From the NCBI GenBank assembly GCA_964652155.1, contig CAZZBK010000081.1, forward strand, positions 1 to 27,604: 27,604 bases of DNA, written 5' to 3'. Position numbers and translations under genes: made by a program. The notes under the pieces were generated by a model, which was not told the origin of the DNA, made no database searches, and saw only the letters and a list, made by a program, of their open reading frames with translations. The DNA comes from CAZZBK01 sp964652155 (GTDB lineage Bacteria; Planctomycetota; Planctomycetia; Pirellulales; PNKZ01). Of the stretch, positions 1-7,734 are shown one piece after another. Each line of letters opens with the position of its first letter. The first letter of the stretch is position 1.

Positions 1-196
1 CGCCAAGTCGTGTCTTCGACGCGACTTAATGAGATAGCCGCTGAACGCTGAGCGGTGGGGCTCGCCAGACTCTCGCGCGTCGATCGGCAACTCTGGCTTC
101 ATGAGCCGCGCAGAATCTGCTGCTGGCGAGCCGATGGCTCACCCGATTGAGTGGCGATCAGGTCCTGACCCCAAGCCGGCGGCTCTGCCGCCGGCT

Positions 197-379
197 TGGC
201 ATCAAGGGCATCATTCAGCGGGTGGCTGGCGGTTTGCGAAGCAAACCCCGGCTCACTTCGAGGCGGTGTCACATGTCACTCGCCGGGGTTTGCTTCGCAA
301 ACCGCCAGCCACCCACAACCAAGGACGCAAAGGCCGCGATCAGTGCAGCGGGGTTTGCAGACGCAAACCGCCAGCCACC
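197..379. repeat. Nested palindromic repeat, copy A
   Basis: A 32-base arm (220-251) is repeated exactly as its reverse complement at 283-314, with a 31-base centre. Each arm contains its own hairpin: GGTTTGC and GCAAACC around a 3-base tip (GAA on one arm, TTC on the other). A third arm follows at about 348-379 in the same sense as the second, with the same stem but the 4-base tip AGAC. The flank starting at 197 and the centre of the palindrome recur in the same orientation at 27492-27604, so this is a dispersed element of at least 110 bases. It looks REP/MITE-like; no transposase is nearby. Short open frames across it are by-products of the repeat. Confidence 0.85.
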
Positions 380-457
380 TACAACGGCGACGCTCACACA
401 TGACTTCGACGGGCGTCGTGAGCCGAAACGCGGAGTGAACCTCGGCGCACGAAAAAA

Positions 458-513
458 CCCGGTGAGGAAAGGGGAGCCTCACCGGGCATACACCGTCGGT
501 CGGGTCGACCGAC
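458..513. terminator. Two tandem hairpins, possible terminator
   Basis: Perfect 10-base stem at 458-467 and 477-486 (CCCGGTGAGG with CCTCACCGGG, 9-base loop), followed by a perfect 8-base stem at 495-502 and 506-513 (GTCGGTCG with CGACCGAC, 3-base loop). Neither is followed by a clean T run, so termination is an inference; they could also be structured repeats. Confidence 0.4.
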
Positions 514-777
514 CTGTCCTTTGAGCATAGTTAATTCCGTTAGCCAGTCACGCCAAATGTTCCCAATTTTAGAGTTTTCATTAAAAATCGATGAGCTTCT
601 TGAGCCCAGTGTTCAGGTGGTGGTCGAGGGGGTAAGGAAATCGTGCGGCCAAATAAATTCGCACCTAAACTACAGACGCCTCCTGGGAATTATCCGCCCG
701 CGATGCAAGACACGGCGGCTCTGATGACGGAGAATCGCAGGGTGTTTCGTAACGGTCGATGCGAGGAATAACCTGAC

Positions 778-1644
778 ATGCCTGAGCTGCCTGAAGTCGA
801 GACGATGCGCCGCGGGGTGTTGAGCATCACGGGCTCGACGATCCGCGCGGCGGTGCGGCCGCCGTGTGAGCGCAGGCCCATCGAGATCGGTCCTTCCTGG
901 CGCGCGTTTCAACGCCGGGTCGAAGGCCAGAAAATTGTCGACGTCGGCCGACTCGGCAAACGGGTCGTCGTCGAGTTGGCCAACGCCGAGCGGATTATCC
1001 TCGAACCGCGCATGACCGGTCTGGTGCTGCTCGCCGATCCGCCGACGAACGAGCATCTGCGGCTCGTCCTGGAGTTAGCGGGCTCTCAGGGCGCGCCGCC
1101 GCGACTGTTGTTCTGGGATCGACGTGGCCTGGGGAGTGTGCGGGTCGTCAACCCCGACGAGTTCGCCACGCGTTACAGCGGCGATCGGCTCGGCCCCGAT
1201 GCGCTCGTCATCTCAGCCGATGAATTGCGCGCTCGGCTCGCGTCGAGCCGCCGGGCCATCAAGGTCGCGCTGCTCGATCAACGCGCGCTCGCCGGCGTCG
1301 GGAACCTCTATGCCAGCGAGATTTTGTTTCTGGCCGCAGTCCACCCCGCCACGCGATGCGATCGTCTGCGCGGCGAGCAATGGCAGCTCATCCATCAGCA
1401 ACTTCGCGCCGTGCTCGAACTGGCGATCAAGCACGAAGGCTCGACCCTCTCCGACGGCACGTATCGCAACGCCCTCAACGAGGCGGGCGGATACCAAAAT
1501 CATCATCGCGTGTACGATCGGGCCACGCTCCCTTGCCAGCAGTGCGGCACGCCGATTGAACGGATCGTGCAGGCCCAGCGGTCGACGTTCTTCTGTCCGC
1601 AGTGTCAGTCGCGGCGGAGCAATCGTTCAAGTCGTTCAAGTTGA
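778..1644 (+). CDS. mutM: Formamidopyrimidine-DNA glycosylase (Fpg/MutM)
   Basis: Base-excision repair enzyme that removes oxidised purines such as 8-oxoguanine and cuts the resulting abasic site. The 288-residue protein begins MPELPEVE, so the catalytic Pro2 and Glu3 are present and fix the start. A Lys at position 61 (GRLGKR) fits the conserved DNA-contacting lysine. The helix-two-turn-helix signature GVGNLYASE lies around residues 173-181, with Asn176. The C-terminal zinc finger uses Cys253, Cys256, Cys273 and Cys276, with the expected Arg before its second half. The last ten residues are a Ser/Arg-rich tail beyond the finger. It is transcribed alone; a GAGGA precedes the ATG by 10 bases. 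Complete and of normal family length. Confidence 0.96.
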   Translation: MPELPEVETMRRGVLSITGSTIRAAVRPPCERRPIEIGPSWRAFQRRVEGQKIVDVGRLGKRVVVELANAERIILEPRMTGLVLLADPPTNEHLRLVLELAGSQGAPPRLLFWDRRGLGSVRVVNPDEFATRYSGDRLGPDALVISADELRARLASSRRAIKVALLDQRALAGVGNLYASEILFLAAVHPATRCDRLRGEQWQLIHQQLRAVLELAIKHEGSTLSDGTYRNALNEAGGYQNHHRVYDRATLPCQQCGTPIERIVQAQRSTFFCPQCQSRRSNRSSRSS

Positions 1645-1701
1645 ATGGTTTAGGGCCAGCATTCGAATCGATCGGGTGAGGTTTCGGTGGGTAAACTTCG
1701 G

Positions 1702-1730
1702 TTGAGGCCGGTGATGGGGTCGAGTAAGAT
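1702..1730 (+). promoter_or_regulatory. Candidate sigma70-type promoter for the DUF1549/DUF1553 gene
   Basis: TTGAGG at 1702-1707 and TAAGAT at 1725-1730 are separated by exactly 17 bases. Transcription would begin near 1737, leaving a leader of about 85 bases before the ATG at 1822. Prediction from sequence only. Confidence 0.35.
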
Positions 1731-1821
1731 AATAGTCGTGTGACCACGCCTTGTTTCCCTCGCCCTCAGCGGACGAGGGTCCCCGCCCGTACTTTCCTGC
1801 CTGACGATAGGTTAACTGCCC

Positions 1822-4617
1822 ATGCGCACTGCGTGCCTTGGCTTGGCGATTTGGCTTGTTGGCTCGCTGCTGGCGCCGCTCGGCGCGGCCGAACCGGCTA
1901 TCGAGATGGCTGGCGACGAGTTCTTCGAGCGCAAAATTCGCCCGTTGTTCGTGCAACACTGTTTCTCCTGCCATGCCCGCGGACAGAAGAAGGGTGGCTT
2001 GGGGCTCGACAGTCGCGAAGCGATCTTGGCCGGCGGCGAGAGTGGCACGGTGGCCGTGCCCGGCAAGCCCGAGGCGAGCTTGTTGTTGCAGGTGGTCATG
2101 CACACGGGGGACGTGCAGATGCCCCCCAACGGCAAGTTGGCCGACGACGAGATCGCCGCGCTCAAACAGTGGCTCGCGCTCGGCATGCCTTGGCCCGCTA
2201 CCAAAAGCGACGCGAGCGGCAGTTCGATACGGACAGCCGGAGCGGTGACCGACGCCGACCGGCAGTTCTGGTCGTTTCAGCCGATCCGCGATCACGCGCC
2301 CCCCGCGGTGCAGCGCAAGGATTGGTCGCGCAATACACTCGACCACTTCATCTTGGCTCGTCTCGAAGCCGAAGGCTTGAAACCCGTCGCCGAAGCCGAT
2401 CGCCGCGCGCTCATTCGCCGCGCGAGTTTCGATCTGCTTGGGCTGCCGCCGTCGGTCGAGGAAATCGAAGCGTTCGTGAACGACAAGTCCCCCACGGCTT
2501 ACGAGCGGCTGATCGACCGATTGCTCGAGTCACCGCACTACGGCGAGCGTTGGGCTCGGCACTGGCTCGACGTGGCCCGCTATGGCGAAGATCAGGCCCA
2601 CACGTTCCAGGCCCGCATGTACCCCAGCGGCTATCGCTATCGTGATTGGATCGTCGACTCGTTCAATCGCGATTTGCCGTTCGATCAGTTTGCCATTGCG
2701 CAGATTGCGGGCGACCTGGTCCCCAATAGCCCGCGCGAGTCGCTCGCGGCGTTGGGTTTTTTCGCCCTGGGGCCCGTGTACTACGGCGACGCAGGCTGCA
2801 CGCCCCGCGCCAGGGCCGACGAGTACGATGACCGCATCGACACGCTCTGCCGCGGCTTTTTGGGGCTGACGGTCTCGTGTGCCCGCTGCCACGATCATAA
2901 GTTCGATCCGATTTCGATGCAGGACTATTACGGTCTCTCGGGCATCTTTGCGAGCAGCGACTACCGCGAGGCACCGCTGGCCGACGCCGAGACGGTGAAA
3001 CGCTACGACGAGCTGCAAGCCAAGATCAAGCAGTTCGAGGAGCGTCAGAAGACCGCGACGGCCGAAGAGGGACGCAAGGTGTCCGAGCGTTTTGCCACCC
3101 AGACGGCCGACGTGCTTGTCGCGCTTTGGAAGACACAGCAGCGACGCAAGTCGAACGCGAATTACAAACTGTCGGCCGCTGCCAAAGAGTCGGGGATCGA
3201 AGAATACCTGCTCGATCGCTGGCTCAAGCACATCGAGGCCGACGCGCTGGGCAAGCGTCCGCTGCTCGCGCCGTGGCGCAAACTCATCGCCGAGCAGAAT
3301 CCAAAGCAAGATCTATCGGACGACGCCGCCGCGCTCGCCGCGACGACCGCGGTCGCCAAGCAACTCGAGTCGCAAATTCTCGCGGCGGTCGAGAAGCGGC
3401 AAAAAATCGAGGCCGATTACGCCGCCCAGGTGGCCGCACTCAAGCCCGACGAGAAAAAGCCCAACAAGCCAGGTCTCGACAAGGAATCCAGCGAGCTGCT
3501 CAAAGAACTGTTTGAAGATCGCAACGCGGCGTTGATGCTTGCCAAGGGGCAAATCGACAAGCTGCTGTCGAAAGAACAGCAGGCGCGTTTGGCGTCGATG
3601 CAGCAAGAGATCGACGCACTCAAAAAACAAGCTGGCGCCAAGTATCCCATCGCCCACAGCCTGACCGAGGGCAAGCCGCTCAACATGCAAATTCATTTGC
3701 GCGGCAACCACAAAACGCTCGGCGACGAGGCCCCGCGACGGTTCCTCGCCGTGATCTCGCCTCCCGAGGCCAAGCCCTTCGAGCAAGGGAGCGGCCGGCT
3801 CGAATTGGCCCAGGCGATCGCCAGCCCCAACAACCCCCTGACCGCGCGGGTGTTCGTCAACCGCGTCTGGCAACATCATTTTGGACGTGGCATTGTCGGC
3901 ACCCCCAGCAACTTCGGCCTGCTCGGCGAGCGGCCCACGCATCCGGAGTTGCTCGATCACTTGGCGCGAGGGTTCATCGCCTCGGGCTGGTCGGTCAAGC
4001 AACTGCATCGCACCATCATGCTCTCGGCCACGTATCGCTTGGCGTCCACGCATCAGGCCGCGAACTACGAGCGCGATCCGGACAACCGGCTGCTCTGGCG
4101 TGCCAATCGTCGCCGCCTCGACATCGAATCGTGGCGCGACGCCGTGCTGGCCTCCAGTGGGCAACTCGACCTGACGTTGGGTGGCCCCTCGCAGAATTTG
4201 AACGATGCGAACAACCGCCGCCGCACGTTTTATGCCGCGGTCAGTCGACACGACCTGAATGGGATGTTGCGGCTGTTCGACTTTCCGGACCCCAATCTGA
4301 CCAGCGAGCGGCGCGTGATTACCACCGTGCCGATGCAACAGTTGTTCGTGCTCAACAGCGACTTTATGATTCGTCAGGCGAAAGCGCTCGCCGAGCGCAC
4401 CACGAAAGTCAAGCCGACGGATGACGCGGATCGCATCGCACGCCTGTATGGCTGGGCACTCGGTCGAGCGCCGAGTGCTCATGAGTTGCAGATGGCTCAG
4501 CAGTTTCTATCGGCTCCACTGTCGCCGGGCGATAAGCCGGCCGACGTGAAGCTGACCCCCTGGGAACAGTTGGCGCAGGCTTTGTTGGCCACGAATGAAT
4601 TTGGTTTTGTCGATTAA
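1822..4617 (+). CDS. Secreted PSCyt1/DUF1549/DUF1553 planctomycete protein
   Basis: A 931-residue protein with a signal peptide (about residues 1-23, ending LGAA). A planctomycete cytochrome-c-like domain follows, with CFSCH at 47-51, a possible covalent haem site. DUF1549 runs from about residue 165 to 385 and carries a second CxxCH (CARCH, 353-357). A charged, helical, coiled-coil-like insert spans about 390-630, and DUF1553 runs from about 650 to 925 (RVWQHHFGRG at about 681). Proteins of this architecture are expanded in Planctomycetes, usually paired with a DUF1501 gene as here; their biochemical role is unsettled, with polymer degradation or periplasmic redox chemistry proposed. The ATG at 1822 gives a clean signal peptide; its ribosome binding site is weak. 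Complete, with no frameshift. Confidence 0.93.
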   Translation: MRTACLGLAIWLVGSLLAPLGAAEPAIEMAGDEFFERKIRPLFVQHCFSCHARGQKKGGLGLDSREAILAGGESGTVAVPGKPEASLLLQVVMHTGDVQMPPNGKLADDEIAALKQWLALGMPWPATKSDASGSSIRTAGAVTDADRQFWSFQPIRDHAPPAVQRKDWSRNTLDHFILARLEAEGLKPVAEADRRALIRRASFDLLGLPPSVEEIEAFVNDKSPTAYERLIDRLLESPHYGERWARHWLDVARYGEDQAHTFQARMYPSGYRYRDWIVDSFNRDLPFDQFAIAQIAGDLVPNSPRESLAALGFFALGPVYYGDAGCTPRARADEYDDRIDTLCRGFLGLTVSCARCHDHKFDPISMQDYYGLSGIFASSDYREAPLADAETVKRYDELQAKIKQFEERQKTATAEEGRKVSERFATQTADVLVALWKTQQRRKSNANYKLSAAAKESGIEEYLLDRWLKHIEADALGKRPLLAPWRKLIAEQNPKQDLSDDAAALAATTAVAKQLESQILAAVEKRQKIEADYAAQVAALKPDEKKPNKPGLDKESSELLKELFEDRNAALMLAKGQIDKLLSKEQQARLASMQQEIDALKKQAGAKYPIAHSLTEGKPLNMQIHLRGNHKTLGDEAPRRFLAVISPPEAKPFEQGSGRLELAQAIASPNNPLTARVFVNRVWQHHFGRGIVGTPSNFGLLGERPTHPELLDHLARGFIASGWSVKQLHRTIMLSATYRLASTHQAANYERDPDNRLLWRANRRRLDIESWRDAVLASSGQLDLTLGGPSQNLNDANNRRRTFYAAVSRHDLNGMLRLFDFPDPNLTSERRVITTVPMQQLFVLNSDFMIRQAKALAERTTKVKPTDDADRIARLYGWALGRAPSAHELQMAQQFLSAPLSPGDKPADVKLTPWEQLAQALLATNEFGFVD

Positions 4618-4628
4618 CTTTCCGATAA

Positions 4629-4724
4629 GGCTTCTAAAAAGGGGTCAGGGACCGTTGCCGGAACGACCCAACGGGTGCTTCGCACAACGGTACCTGACCC
4701 CTTTTTAGACCCCTTTTTAGAAGC
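4629..4724. repeat. Long imperfect palindrome of the 'aaaaaggggtcagg' type
   Basis: The left arm (4629-4649) is mirrored by the right arm (4693-4724). An inner stem pairs ACCGTTG (4651-4657) with CAACGGT (4685-4691). The right arm has an exact 12-base tandem duplication (4697-4708 and 4709-4720), so the arms are unequal. A small GTGCTTCGCAC hairpin sits in the loop near 4675-4685. It fills the gap between the DUF1549/DUF1553 and DUF1501 genes. Similar AAAAGGGGTCAGG palindromes are, as far as I recall, dispersed in several bacterial genomes and linked to REP-associated (Y1/RAYT) transposases. It could also attenuate transcription between the two genes. Confidence 0.8.
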
Positions 4725-4753
4725 CAGACTAACTTCCACGTCACGAGAAGATC

Positions 4754-6151
4754 ATGATGAACTCGACCACGCTCTCGCGCCGCGAACTGCTGCAGCGCTG
4801 CGGCACCGGATTTGGCACGCTCGGCTTGGCCGCGCTGCTCGCGGAGAACGGCTTGCTCGCCGCCCCGGCCGCTCAGTCGACCAATCCGCTCGCGCCAAAG
4901 GCCCCGCACTTTGCAGCCAAGGCCAAGCGGGTGATCTTTCTGTTCATGAATGGCGGACCGTCGCATGTCGATACGTTCGACCCCAAGGAAGCGCTGGTCA
5001 AATACGCCGGCCAGCAACCTGAGGAAGTGACGAAAGACTATCAGCGCGTGGTCGGCAAGCTGTTCCCCTCGCCGTTCAAGTTTGCCAAATATGGCGAGAA
5101 CGGCGTTGATGTCAGCGAACTCTATCCGCACGTGGCCTCGACCATCGACGACATTTGCGTGATTCGCTCGATGCACACCGACATCCCCAATCACGAGCCG
5201 GGCTTGCTCATGATGAACTCGGGTCACGTGCAGCCGACACGCCCCAGTCTGGGCTCATGGCTCACCTACGGCTTGGGAACCGAGAATCAGAATCTCCCCG
5301 GCTACGTCGTGCTCTGCCCGGGCAAACCGGTCGTGGGGCCGCAGCTCTGGGGCAACAGTTTCTTGCCCGGCATTTATCAGGGCTGTCACATTAACAACAG
5401 CAAGATGGACCCCAAGTCGGTCATCCAACACGTCCACAACACATATCTGCCGCCGGCCGCGCAGCGCAAGCAGCTCGATCTGTTGCAGCAACTCAATCGC
5501 GAGCACCTCGAGCAGCGCCAGCAAGACGCGCAGCTCGAATCGCGCATCGAATCGCTCGAGATGGCCTTCCGCTTGCAGTTCGCCGCGCAAGACGTGTTCG
5601 ATCTGGGCCAAGAGTCGAAGCCGACCCGCGAGCTGTACGGCGAAGGTCAGTTTGCGGATGCCTGCCTGGTGGCGCGGCGGTTGGTCGAGCGGGGTGTGCG
5701 GATGGTGCAGCTCTACTACGGCGGCGGACAACCCTGGGACGATCACGGCGACATCTTCAATCATGCCAAGCACGCGCAGGCCAGCGATCGCCCCATCGCC
5801 GCGCTCATCAAAGACCTCAAGCAGCGCGGCATGCTCGACGACACGCTGATCGTCTGGACCGGCGAGTTCGGCCGCACCCCCTGGTCACAGGGGGCCAAGG
5901 GACGCGATCACCACAGCCGCGGGTTCACCAGTTGGCTTGCTGGCGGCGGCGTGAAAGGGGGCCTCGCCTACGGCAACACCGATCAGTTCGGCAATCATGC
6001 CGTGGAAAACAAGGTCCACATCCACGACCTGCACGCGACCATATTGCACCTGCTGGGCATGGATCACGAGCGGCTCACCTATCGCTACAGCGGCCGCGAC
6101 TTCCGCTTGACCGACGTTCACGGCTCGGTCGTGAAGGACATTATTGCGTAG
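4754..6151 (+). CDS. DUF1501 family protein, Tat-exported
   Basis: A 465-residue protein with a twin-arginine type leader (SRRELLQ, Arg9-Arg10, then a hydrophobic stretch to about residue 38). The DUF1501 fold is related to the alkaline phosphatase/sulfatase superfamily. Visible conserved blocks are FMNGGPSHVDTFD (from about residue 64), a DDHGD segment mid-protein, GEFGRTP (from 370) and GRDHH (383-387), consistent with a metal-binding centre. It follows the DUF1549/DUF1553 gene on the same strand and the two probably act together outside the cytoplasm; the substrate is unknown. Two adjacent Met codons (4754 and 4757) are both possible starts. A palindrome separates the pair, so their expression may be uncoupled. 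Confidence 0.92.
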   Translation: MMNSTTLSRRELLQRCGTGFGTLGLAALLAENGLLAAPAAQSTNPLAPKAPHFAAKAKRVIFLFMNGGPSHVDTFDPKEALVKYAGQQPEEVTKDYQRVVGKLFPSPFKFAKYGENGVDVSELYPHVASTIDDICVIRSMHTDIPNHEPGLLMMNSGHVQPTRPSLGSWLTYGLGTENQNLPGYVVLCPGKPVVGPQLWGNSFLPGIYQGCHINNSKMDPKSVIQHVHNTYLPPAAQRKQLDLLQQLNREHLEQRQQDAQLESRIESLEMAFRLQFAAQDVFDLGQESKPTRELYGEGQFADACLVARRLVERGVRMVQLYYGGGQPWDDHGDIFNHAKHAQASDRPIAALIKDLKQRGMLDDTLIVWTGEFGRTPWSQGAKGRDHHSRGFTSWLAGGGVKGGLAYGNTDQFGNHAVENKVHIHDLHATILHLLGMDHERLTYRYSGRDFRLTDVHGSVVKDIIA

Positions 6152-6188
6152 GGAATCGAAGCATGGACGCTCATAAGCCATCTTTAAC

Positions 6189-7409
6189 CTACAGCCATGT
6201 TTGGCCTCCTACGTCCGCCTGTCGGAGAATGAATTGCCCGAGAAGCGGGACGGCAAATGAATATCGCCCATGTCTATTCTTGTAAATTAGTCCTGCGTCG
6301 CTCAGTTTTGAAAACATCTGATTTATCTGGCTTGGACTAAACGCTTTGTTAAGTGTTTGGATCGATTTTTCCGCAACGTCCTGAACGGTAAATTCAGAAT
6401 CATTATTTTCGAGGTTTGCTACTACCCAAAGCAGTTGCCTTTGCCGATCTGTGGCTTTTGACCAACGGCCCATGAAGAAATCATTATCTAATTTTCGCGT
6501 CGCTTCTGCGACGGAAGCTGTTCTATTTGTACCGATATTTTGGAGATATGCGTCAAATAGTTCTCGGCAGATGAATTGAATAAAATAGGGATAACCGCCT
6601 GAGGTTGCGATAATAGCTTGAATGCCGTGGTCGTTGAATTTTACGGGACAGTTCGCATCTTCAATCGGCTTCACGATGGCATCACGGCTGTCTTTCTCAT
6701 TCAGCCGATCGACCGTTAAGACGTGAAACATTCTTTCCGCGTAGGTACGTGCTTCGACCAGCTTGGGAAATAATGTCTGAAGCCCAACCATGACGAGCAT
6801 GAAGGGAATGTTCTTCTTTTGGATGGATTGGAATACGTCGAGCATTAGGGAGAGTGGATACTGCTCCTTGGCCGCGTGATCCGCCATCGTCTGGGCTTCA
6901 TCGTAGGCAAAAATAATTCCACGATTGCCGCCACCTTTCATCACAGACCAAATTAGTTCCAAAACGGCCTTCATTTTGTCGGCAATCAGGCCCGGGGTCT
7001 CATTCAATACGCGGATTAAATTTGGATAACTCAGTGTGACATCTTGAGACGCACTGCGCGCAAAACCAATCTTGGGTAATTGAACATTGCCGACCACCAT
7101 GGCTGAGGTCACCAGCGACAAATCTGAGATCAGGCGAGTCGCCATGCTTGATTCACTGAGGCTTGCAGACTCAGAGAGATCCGTGCCGACCCATAGCCAA
7201 CCCTCTTCGATCGCGATGGGCTTTAGAGTCTCAAGCAATACGGTCTTACCAACCCCCCGAAGGCCAGTGACTATCAAGTTCTCGAAAATAGTGTCCTGCT
7301 TGAGGAGACGGCGAAATTCATTCTTCTCATGCTCCCTACCCGCCAAATAGGTGGGCATGTGCCCCGCTCCAGGCCGGTATGGGTTCTGGAATGGGTCGAT
7401 ATTCGACAT
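6189..7409 (-). CDS. AAA-type ATPase with C-terminal winged-helix-like domain
   Basis: A 406-residue cytoplasmic protein. The Walker A motif is GLRGVGKT (49-56). Walker B is a hydrophobic strand ending in Asp170-Glu171, followed by AQ. The region after the ATPase core (about 310-400) looks like a winged helix-turn-helix. This layout fits the large 'ATP-binding protein' group of AAA_16/COG1672-like ATPases, whose roles range from transcription control to defence; no specific function can be given. GAGG lies 5 bases before the ATG. The gene is visibly AT-richer than both neighbours, has its own AT-rich promoter, has no partner gene, and converges on the DUF1501 gene with only 37 bases between stops. 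I infer horizontal acquisition. Confidence 0.85.
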   Translation of the reverse strand: MSNIDPFQNPYRPGAGHMPTYLAGREHEKNEFRRLLKQDTIFENLIVTGLRGVGKTVLLETLKPIAIEEGWLWVGTDLSESASLSESSMATRLISDLSLVTSAMVVGNVQLPKIGFARSASQDVTLSYPNLIRVLNETPGLIADKMKAVLELIWSVMKGGGNRGIIFAYDEAQTMADHAAKEQYPLSLMLDVFQSIQKKNIPFMLVMVGLQTLFPKLVEARTYAERMFHVLTVDRLNEKDSRDAIVKPIEDANCPVKFNDHGIQAIIATSGGYPYFIQFICRELFDAYLQNIGTNRTASVAEATRKLDNDFFMGRWSKATDRQRQLLWVVANLENNDSEFTVQDVAEKSIQTLNKAFSPSQINQMFSKLSDAGLIYKNRHGRYSFAVPLLGQFILRQADVGGQTWL

Positions 7410-7734
7410 TTCAACCTCACGTTACAGCGATGGCTAAATTTAATACGTATCATAAATTTATACATCCGTATGGTTCCAAGTCAATCTAAAATTGTCCAGC
7501 CGAACACCTGTCTTGGCTCACCGTGAACTGGAATCTCAACCGCAAGGCGTTGGCCAGTCAGTTTCACGAACTCGCAGCCGTGTTCGTCGCTCATTTGGGT
7601 AAATCGAAGGTGGTGCCACTCTGCTTTGCCTCGATTTATCGTTGGAAATTATCATTCGCCGCGCTGATTCGGTAGGATGATGCGCTCATTAGGGTCGCCG
7701 CGCCATTTTGCCACTCAGGAACAAGGAGTTTGTC
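7410..7734. other. Divergent intergenic region between the ATPase and the 7735 gene
   Basis: The left part (7410-7490) is AT-rich and holds the ATPase promoter. The right part is GC-richer. One frame is open from 7490 to a TAG at 7673-7675 and contains a GTG at 7523 (50 codons), but it has no ribosome binding site or recognisable motif and may be a gene remnant. AAGGAG at 7723-7728 is the ribosome binding site of the next gene. Confidence 0.6.
7443..7484 (-). promoter_or_regulatory. Promoter and candidate operator of the ATPase gene
   Basis: On the minus strand, TTGACT (7484-7479) and TATAAA (7462-7457) are 16 bases apart, a good sigma70-type pair about 48 bases upstream of the ATG. Two perfect palindromes overlap or adjoin the -10: ATAAATTTAT (7452-7461) and ATACGTAT (7443-7450). 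They are plausible repressor sites; operator function is an inference. Confidence 0.5.

Larger units (their letters stand above)
1..777. other. Gene-poor stretch upstream of mutM
   Basis: No convincing complete gene is visible here. Bases 1-51 are open in frame 1 and end in a TGA at 49-51, so they could be the tail of an upstream gene, but the fragment is too short to identify. The stretch holds the nested palindromic repeat at 197-379 and two tandem hairpins at 458-513. From about 520 to 680 the sequence is clearly more AT-rich than its surroundings. The AT-rich part may hold the mutM promoter, but I see no good -35/-10 pair. A GAGGA at 763-767 lies 10 bases before the mutM ATG and is a plausible ribosome binding site. 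Confidence 0.6.

Noticed and set aside
197..379. The repeated arms as a CRISPR array
   Set aside because: The units are inverted relative to each other, spacing is irregular and no cas genes are present.
101..524. Overlapping open frames of 60-125 codons across the first 500 bases
   Set aside because: They follow the palindromic repeat in several frames at once, with no ribosome binding site or family resemblance.
521..724. AT-richer open frame (67 codons from TTG, or 54 from an internal ATG)
   Set aside because: No recognisable motif or ribosome binding site; too short to support without homologues.
1652..1680. A T-loop-like 'attcgaatc' that might mark a tRNA
   Set aside because: No acceptor, anticodon or D-arm pairing around it.
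3313..4482. 389-codon minus-strand frame opposite the DUF1553 region
   Set aside because: Antisense shadow typical of GC-rich coding DNA; the plus strand encodes the conserved domain.
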